From positions 31,089,410-31,153,409 of the forward strand of contig CM055107.1 of assembly GCA_029204225.1 (NCBI GenBank): DNA of 64,000 nt, given 5' to 3'. Below the pieces are notes generated by a model. It worked only from the letters and a program-made list of their open reading frames with translations. It was not told where the DNA came from and did no database searches. The position numbers and the translations under genes were made by a program. The stretch is from Diphasiastrum complanatum (lineage: Eukaryota; Streptophyta; Lycopodiopsida; Lycopodiales; Lycopodiaceae). This document shows, one piece after another, positions 57,341 through 64,000 of the stretch; within the stretch, counting starts at the first letter, position 1, and every line of letters begins with the position of its first letter.

Positions 57341-57522
57341 CTATAACTCAGGATAGGCTTTCTTGTAATCCATATCATCAAAATGATGGCTTTACTGACT
57401 CACACAAGCCTGCAAAACTTGTTAGTTTGCCAAAAATACAACATAGTCCTGTAAATCACCAAAAACCCGCCATGCAAACTGTAGCGCATGCATCTCAAAG
57501 GGAGCCGGGAACCACGACTTAG
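57330..57522 (+). CDS. Possible exon of a host gene, unrecognised
   Basis: Following the acceptor-like TTTGCAG at 57329, the plus frame reads LPHPITQDRLSCNPYHQNDG, FTDSHKPAKLVSLPKIQHSP and VNHQKPAMQTVAHASQREPG to a stop at 57520-57522. It is hydrophilic, rich in His, Gln and Pro, and the codon pattern looks protein-like. A different, GC-rich segment starts right after it, so the exon may be cut by an insertion. Function unknown. Confidence 0.3.
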
Positions 57523-58400
57523 CTTCCTAGCCTTCAACTCTTGCCCTCCAAACCCACTTGACATACAAGCAGCCAACTCGCCAACAACGATCAGACTTAA
57601 CCAGCTTGAAGTTCCGAAACCAACACTGAGAACCAACCTGGCGCCATGCCAGATCGAGGGTCTCGATGTGGGTGACTTCCCTCCAAGCAAGCCGCCCAAC
57701 ATACTTAACTAACTCAAAGCTTTGTTACGAACGAGTAACATCCATTCCAAGCAAGTTGTCTGACTTACATCAGACTTAAGCAATTGAAAGCTTTGTCACG
57801 AGCGCTGGAAGCCAACCTGGTGCCACGCCAGACTGGATAGCCATAAACAGGCAACTTCCACCCAAGCAAGCCATCCAACTCAGCCGACAATAGGTTAGAG
57901 CCCGTTCCCCAAGAGCTTAACCCATTCACGTTCACACTCAGAACCACAAGCAACGACATATATGGAGACAACCAGTTCTTGGATTGAATGGTCCCGACAG
58001 CATACCGCTGGCGCCTTGGACCGAATGGTCTTGACGCCATACCGTTGGCGTCCCAGGATACGACCCTCAGCTATGTGCCATATCTAGAGGTTTGAAGCGG
58101 CCTTACAACTGGTGCTTTTACCAAATACTACAACCCAGAAACTAATCAGAGTCAGTTTGAGAAAAATCCCACTTTATTAATAAATCTGAGAAGGTTACAT
58201 TGCAAGTGTGTGACCGACCCTAGTCTCCGGGGCGCTGGCATGCCAAGGCGGGCGCCAAGACAACATTCCAGCAAGGGATGCTAAGACTTGGTTGGAACTC
58301 GCCTTGAGTCACAACCCGCACTCCCCTATAGTATTGGTGGGATTCACCAACTCCCCTCATACCAAGTACTCTACCCAGGTTGGTAAAGCACATTTTCTCT
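57523..58400 (+). repeat. GC-richer segment with internal duplications
   Basis: Base composition changes sharply from its neighbours. Two diverged units of about 100 bp (57597-57705 and 57777-57875) share GAACCAACCTGGCGCCATGCC / GAAGCCAACCTGGTGCCACGCC-type runs and CCAAGCAAGCC. A 37-bp duplication GAATGGTC...GGCG(C/T)C lies at 57985-58058. No convincing protein; likely an unrecognised repeat or transposon part. Confidence 0.5.
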
Positions 58401-58547
58401 CTCTAGTATTTTCTCTCTCTAGAAAGTCATTTTCTCTCTCTAAAATTTATTGATCTCGAGGCTTCCTTCAATCATGCCTAGATCGTGTGAAGTGATTGCA
58501 CATCGATCTGAGCTCTCTGGACTTCGCTAGAACTTGGCGCCAGCTGG

Positions 58548-58618
58548 ATTCTGGTCATAGTGGCGCTGGGAGCAACGCCGTCGCCGGTGGCGCCAGGAGC
58601 GCCGGGGACAATGCTGGT
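58548..58618 (+). repeat. GGCGCC-rich minisatellite
   Basis: Repeated AGTGGCGC and GGTGGCGCC runs, about 39 bp apart, in an otherwise AT-rich neighbourhood. The plus frame reads GATPSPVAPGAPGTMLVPVA, short and unsupported. Confidence 0.6.
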
Positions 58619-59177
58619 GCCAGTGGCGCCGGAAGTAAAGCTTGTAAAGGTAGCTTAACAACACAAACCCTGTAGGAAATAACCAACACTTACAGCAAAA
58701 GATTAGTCTTATTGAGCCTCTTTTCATGCGTTCTTGGATTTAAGCCAAATCTGACTCCATCACAAAAGCAAAAGACAGCCGATACTAACACATAAACCAC
58801 GGTTATGTGAAGAACAAGAAGCCATAAGAAAAACCAGCATAGCCTCAAATTGAAACCGTTGCTATCATAAAAGTGCTCTTAATGAAGTAATCAGCAACAT
58901 AAGTGATTCAAAAAAATTGAAATTTACTTCCTAAATACCATTTTGAAGTGCTTGAAAACTAAATCGATTGTATAGCTGGTAGTGCACATACCACACAACC
59001 GATTACACCTCAAAAAAGTGATTCTTGGGAAGAGGAATTCAAATTTTTACCACTTGTTGCTTACTCCATCGATTCCTCAAAAAATGTCGAGATTCCATAT
59101 CACACGATGGAAAAATCCCCAAACAATTCGAGATTCTCACTTGAGCACAAATCCATGGCAAAACTTGCTTAGAATTG

Positions 59178-59189
59178 GCTCTGATACCA
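59178..59189 (-). other. Primer binding site of a minus copia element (J)
   Basis: Exact TGGTATCAGAGC on the minus strand. Confidence 0.8.
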
Positions 59190-59190
59190 A

Positions 59191-59640
59191 TATAAAGTCC
59201 TCAACCAAGGATCTCACTCTAAGCATGCCAAAACAAGCAATCACAAAGGGTATAGATGGTGGACAAACCAACCCAACCAATCCTAGATCAAACAGATCTA
59301 GACTCCAAGCTATGGATCAATCTCAAAGAGGAATGAGAAATCACACCAGAAACATAAGGCTGCTAGTATCACCTTCCAAGGCCCATGCACCACTAGTAGT
59401 GCACTGTGACACCTCACTGGACACCTCAACAACCTATCGAGGCCACATCACCCAATTCCTCAATGACTCACTGATAGAACCATATAAATCCACCATCATG
59501 AGTGTAGGCCTATAAGTATGACCTTATATAGATAAGGGACTCAATTCCCTTATAGTCACAATTAACTCATGGGTTGTTGGTCTACTGATCTCTAGCATGG
59601 ACACGCTACCCGAGACCAGTCACGGGCATGACAAACGTCG
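59191..59640 (-). repeat. Probable copia LTR J
   Basis: Follows the primer site in the expected place. The inner end is TATAAAG on the plus strand where TGTAAAG would be usual; the outer end near 59640 is a guess. No Gag was recognised on its gene side (58640-59170), so the element is decayed. A TCGATG-rich block at 59680-59720 lies just outside. Confidence 0.45.
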
Positions 59641-59825
59641 AGGGAGTCAGATGAGGAGTTGACTATTTTCCCTTTAGTCGATGTCGATGAAGTCGATGTT
59701 GGGTATGTCGAAGTCGATCTTGCTCTGCTTCAAAGTTGACGTATATACAAAATTTTTGACTTGTGAGAGTAAGGCTCGTGAAGCTATAGAGAGAGAATAT
59801 TTACATAGTATAGGAGATGAATTCA

Positions 59826-60574
59826 AGTGAGTAGGAGTGAAAATTAACTCCAACGTCATCAGCCAAGTCAAGCCCAAGGTAAAATACTACTATTGTAGCA
59901 AAATGAGGTACTATGTCTCGAAATGCCTCAAAAGGAAACAAGCACAAATCCGATCCAAGATTGGACAAGAGGAAGACAGTCCTCATGAAGATTCACTCAT
60001 AACATCATCATTTTCATCATCAAGTGTCAAGGTGAAGATCCTTGGTAGATTGATAGTGGGGCTCGCTCCCACATGTTGGGTAAAAGGAAGTACTGTTCTC
60101 AAATCACATCTTATGTGTGGCCTATAAGGTCCATTATACAACAAAAGATCATGAATGCAAGATTGAATGCGTAGGATCTATTCCCTTATGCTTAGGATCT
60201 TCCAAGAAGTTTAAGATAGATGGTGTTCTCTTTATTTTTAGCCTTCACTAAGTTACCTTTCTCAAGTTCCATCACAAAGATAACACATCCTCTTGAGTTG
60301 ATCCACTCGAATGTGCATTTTGCAAGCACAAGGAGGAGTGGTGGATCTACAATGTTTGTGACCTTTATTGATGACTACTCAAGATATGGTTGGGCATTTC
60401 TACTTTCCTCTAAAGCATATGTCTTTGAGAGTTTTGTCAAGTTTAAGACTTTTTGTTGAAAGCATCATACCACAAGATCAAAGTCTTTAGAAGTGATAAT
60501 GGTGGAGAATATATCTCTAATGAATGCAAAGATTTTCATGATCAAGAAGGAATTAAGAAAGAACTTTCTATTAA
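59826..60574 (+). pseudogene. Copia Gag end, protease and integrase fragments (element K)
   Basis: In order: KYYYCSKMRYYVSKCLKRKQ (degenerate zinc knuckle, His lost), then a tag stop followed by IDSGARSHMLGKRKYC (protease with catalytic Asp kept), a deletion, then integrase HPLELIHSNVHFASTRRSGG (first Asp now Asn) and FVTFIDDYSRYGWAFLLSSK, and after a shift KVFRSDNGGEYISNECKDFH. At about 60575 it fuses in frame to a gypsy RNase H. Confidence 0.8.
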
Positions 60575-62240
60575 TGCTCCAATTCTGAGACCGCCTAACT
60601 GGACGATACTATTTCATTGTTATGTTGATGTGTCAGCATTTGCTATTGGTGTCTGTCTGAGCCAAAAGGACGAACAGATTAAAGACCATTCAATATACTA
60701 TGCTAGTTGCCAGCTTAGTTACTCGGAGAAAAATTATTCGGCAACAGAAAGAGAAGCACTTGGAATGATTTTTATTGTAAAGAAATTTCAGCATTATTTG
60801 CTGGGATATGTTTTTATATTCCATGTTGATCATTTATGCTTTGAAGTATCTTGTTAATAAACTTGATTTATCTGGCCAAATAGCTAGTTGGGTTTTGTTG
60901 CTACAAGAGTTCACTTATCCAGTTGAGCTTCGTCAAGGAAAGTATTATACTAATGCTGATTATTTTTCACGACTTAGTACGAGAAGGATTGAAGAACCGT
61001 TGAATGATGATTTTCCAGATAAAAATTTATTCAAGATATCTTCTACGAATTTTTTATATTCTGATATTATTATTTATCTCAAAGATCAGATATATCTTGA
61101 TGTATATGAATTGGAGAAGAAGACAATATTGCAATACAAAGTAGCTCCTTATACCATTATTGCTAATGTTCTGTATAAGCTTGGTGCAGATCATCAGTTA
61201 AGAAGGTGTCTTGAAGCTGAAGATATTTCAAAGGTTATTCAAGCTTTACACGCAGAAGATGTTGGTGGACATTTCGCTTTGAAGAACACTGCTAATAAGA
61301 TTTTGACCGCCAAATATTGGTGGCCTAGTATGTTTAAGGATATTCCTATGTATATTCGATCTTGTGATCCATGCCAGAGGTCTGGAAAACCAACCAAAGC
61401 TATGAATTTGTCGTTGACGCCAAACATACCACTTGCACCACTTGAAAAGTGTTTGATTAACTTTGTTGGTCCAATAAAGCCAGTAACTTGACACACCAAG
61501 TGTCGATATATTTTGGTTGCAATGGATTATGCAACGCATAATGTTGAAGAGAAGCAACGAAACGAAACGATGCAAAAAATGTCGTTTCTTTTCTATTCAA
61601 GTCTATTATTACACGTTATGGTTGTCCTCTTGAGTTAGTCAGTGATCGTGGTACCCAATTTCTTAATGACATGATCCAACTACTGACAACATATTTTTTG
61701 ATCAAACACAGAAAGACAACCCGTATATTCCGAAAGCAAATGGGTTGACTGAGAGAGCGAATGGACAGATTGGGATCAAAAGTTATCCTCAGTGCTCTGG
61801 GCATATCGAAACACGAAGAAGATTACAACGAAACAGACTCTTTATTTTTTTACATATGGTATGCATCCAATTTTGCCGATTGAATTCGGGGTGCCAACTT
61901 TTTGTATACAAACACAACAAACAGAAGCAGATTGTATTAACGAAAGGTTGCTGACTACTAAAGAACTATCGGAATCTCGAAACAATTTGAAGAATGTTAT
62001 AGAGAAAATCCAGGAGGAGCGAAAGAAAAAACATGATACTCATATCAAAACTGTTGATCTTAAAATTAATGATTATGCTCTTATCTACGATAGTCATCAT
62101 CAAAAATTTCCTAGAAAGCTTCATATGAGGTGGATGAGACCACATAAGGTCATTGAAGAATTTGAAAATGGTTATGTCTAGCTTCAGTAATTGTAAGGTG
62201 AATTATTGCTAGCTCATATTAACGGTTCCAGATTGAACAA
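60575..62240 (+). pseudogene. Ty3/gypsy RNase H and integrase (element C)
   Basis: RNase H starts APILRPPNWTILFHCYVDVS (catalytic Asp in YVD) and continues with EKNYSATEREALGMIFIVKK (catalytic Glu) and FHVDH. After a shift, VNKLDLSGQIASWVLLLQEF and GKYYTNADYFSRL end RNase H. Integrase has the H-H-C-C finger (LHAEDVGGHFALKNT and CDPCQ) and core start PLEKCLINFVGPIKP; then SDRGTQFLND at about 61650 and a C-terminal block KFPRKLHMRWMRPHKVIEEF ending near 62240. A 53-bp gap relative to element A removes the region after the catalytic Glu motif (TERANG). It is the closest relative of element A's pol. Confidence 0.85.
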
Positions 62241-62249
62241 ATATTATCT

Positions 62250-62762
62250 CTAACGAAAGATTTTGAGGGGAGAATCTTTCGAGTATCATTTAAAAAAGAA
62301 AATTCTACCCCGAATTTTTGTTTTTCTTTTATTTATTTATTTAATATTTACTTTTTTGGATTTGGTAATTCCTTTTTATTGAATGTTTAAATGTACACGT
62401 GTTTCCATTTGTCATTCATATTTATGTCCATACTTATGACTACGTAAATGACTACGTAGACATGATATTTTATTATTATTTGAATTTTTAATGGTCTTAA
62501 GCTACTTAAGATTATCTCTTTAGCCATTTCAAAGATCGATAAAGATACCGTTTTTATTTTCATTTGACAGATGTCAAATCGAATTGCCATGTAATCATCG
62601 TCTCCACTGTGTCATCGTTTAAACATTGTAATTATCTATTTTCACCTTACACTTTTTTTTACTCTCACTCTTGCATGCTTACTTGCTCTCGCTCTCCATC
62701 GCTCACCAGCTTTTGCATTTACCATTGGTTTTGCTTTGTATCTCTCAAATTTGCCAAGCGAT
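62250..62762 (+). other. Conserved spacer after integrase (element C)
   Basis: Aligned with the inverse of 12960-13440. Both have a GATTTTGAGGGGA block just after the integrase stop, a GTCCATA-TATGACTA stretch, a GACAGATGTCAAATC run and a CTCACTCTTGCATGC pyrimidine block near the end. Confidence 0.55.
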
Positions 62763-62903
62763 ATGGATTCAAGTGCAAGCACCAGCTCTACCATCAGCTA
62801 GAAAATTAGAGCTTCAATTCAGTCCTTGCTGGATCAATGCAGATTGAGTAATCTGAAGGTGGACCCTGTGAAGATTATTACAATATTATCTTTCTATCTC
62901 GAG
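62763..62903 (+). pseudogene. Possible start of the gypsy accessory ORF (element C)
   Basis: ATG at 62763 in the position expected for the accessory ORF gives MDSSASTSSTIS, a stop, then SIQSLLDQCRLSNLKVDPVK. At about 62903 it meets a copia Gag, so the rest is lost. The assignment rests on position and weak similarity around TTTCTATCTCGAG to copy B near 25925. Confidence 0.35.
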
Positions 62904-62906
62904 TTT

Positions 62907-64000
62907 GTGTCTTCATCTGGTTCACATTTCTTAGAGCACAGTGAGAGATTAACATCTTCCAATTATGCAATGTGGAAGATCAGAATGGAATCATTATTGA
63001 TTCTACAGGATGTAATGGATATTGTGAGTGGAGCTGAAGAAGAACCTGCTGCACCTAATGAAGCTGCAGCATTTTACAAAAGAACCAGAATTGCCCTTCA
63101 TTTTATAAAAATGAATGTTACCAATGAAGTGTTAAGAGAGATCAGCACATGCACCACTGCCAAGGAAGCCTAGGATACTCTAAAAACAATCTATGAAATA
63201 AAAAATACTTCTAGATTGCTTACACTTAGAAACCAAATATTTCTAAGTTATCAGAGAGTAGATGAGAGTGCTTCATCATATGTCATGAGAGTTAAGGATC
63301 TTCATCAAGAGTTAGCTGGTATTAGTGATGCCCTTAAGAACACTGAACTTGTTCAAGTAGTCCTAAATGGACTTAGAGATGAGTATGACAATATTGTGTA
63401 GACTTATGCTGTCAGGGAGGATCTTCCATCCTTGGAGACACTGCAAGGTGTTCTCATTGCTGAAGAAAGCAGACAAGAGAACAAGATGTTGAGGATCAAC
63501 AGACTTTCATTGAAAGATGGTGGAGATGACAAAGCACTCTTCATCAGAGACAAGTCAAGAGGCAAGGGGAAAGGACAACAACACTTCAAGAAGGACAAAG
63601 ACAAAGAAGGTGGTGAGGATCAGTCCTCACAAGCTGCAACATCCAGTGGCAAGAAGAAGCTGTCAAAGATCAATTGTTTTTTTTGTGGCAAGAAAGGACA
63701 CTATGCATCAAACTATTTCAAGAAGAAGAACCAATCTAAACAAGCTAACCTTACTAATGAGGATGAGTGTGAGGGTGTAGAGAGTGAAAGAGAGGATTCA
63801 TTAATGATGTCTAATTTTTCATCTTTCCCTTTTAAGAATGAAAAATTCTGGTGGATAGATAGTGGGGCTAGTTCCCATACGTCTAGTTCTAGGAACTCTT
63901 TCACTAATCTCATGCCATATCTAGGTGCAAAAAGATCAATCTATACTGCTAATGTTGTAGAGCGCAGAATTGAAGGAATAGGTAGTATTCCATTGCATGC
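62907..64000 (+). pseudogene. Ty1/copia Gag and protease, nearly intact, cut by the window edge (element L)
   Basis: One frame runs through the whole segment with two TAG stops (about 63171 and 63399). It begins SSSGSHFLEHSERLTSSNYA with MWKIRMESLL, then MNVTNEVLREIST, NTSRLLTLRNQIFLS and ELVQVVLNGL (Gag), a basic linker (KGKGQQHFKKDKDKEGGED), zinc knuckle CFFCGKKGHYASNYF (last Cys is Tyr) and protease WWIDSGASSH at 63849 with its catalytic Asp kept. The usual ATG seems to be GTG at 62907. The stops fit TGG-to-TAG and CAG-to-TAG changes. Close kin of element D. It has no LTR on its left because it abuts element C. Confidence 0.9.

Overview
The window looks like repeat-rich, intergenic nuclear DNA of a land plant. 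The evidence is AT-rich sequence, several very long (GA)n/(CT)n tracts, many decayed Ty1/copia and Ty3/gypsy LTR retrotransposons with plant-type primer sites (tRNA-iMet for copia, tRNA-Asp for gypsy), and one spliced gene of the plant DUF538 family. A Penelope/TERT-like reverse transcriptase fragment and the long GA tracts would fit a non-flowering lineage, but I cannot name the species. I saw no rRNA, tRNA, CRISPR array, organelle insert or bacterial gene.

Layout. 1-1080: 5' end of a minus-strand copia element (Gag, PBS, LTR). 1381-2312: Penelope/TERT-like RT fragment. 2457-2907: dinucleotide tracts. 3130-5667: broken copia pol. 6395-6950: small open stretch on both strands with a 36-bp tandem duplication. 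7568-8578: DUF538 gene with TATA box, the only convincing host gene. 10580-18018: a minus-strand Ty3/gypsy element (A) with two 1.2-kb LTRs, tRNA-Asp primer site, gag, protease, a deleted pol, an accessory ORF and PPT. 18780-22250: a dispersed LTR and a copia 5' end. 22296-25902: small copia and gypsy fragments. 25926-28785: 3' end of a second gypsy copy (B) with the same accessory ORF and an LTR swollen by a 182-bp GA tract. 28790-30645: minus copia. 32640-34540: gypsy RT and protease (F). 35338-39290: near full-length dead copia (G). 39343-40671: copia Gag, PBS and LTR on the minus strand. 40728-41800: inverted partner of the 18780 repeat.

42024-45740 is a distinct island. It holds a histone H3-like gene remnant with a Ser-Pro-Pro-Lys-rich tail and two or three unrecognised decayed ORFs. 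46-53 kb is mostly unrecognised, with a LINE endonuclease trace. 53850-54890 is a minus copia 3' end. 55311-56109 duplicates 25093-25902. 57345-58640 is a GC-richer segment with local duplications. 59826-62903 is a copia fragment fused to a gypsy RNase H-integrase region (C), and 62907-64000 is a well-preserved copia gag-protease running off the right edge.

Gypsy copies A, B, C and F appear to be one family whose surviving parts complement each other: gag/PR/partial pol/accessory ORF in A, accessory ORF/LTR in B, RNase H/IN/spacer in C, PR/RT in F. Most coding regions are dead, often through G-to-A or C-to-T type changes expected from decay of methylated DNA. Nested insertion has made several in-frame fusions between unrelated elements that should not be read as genes.
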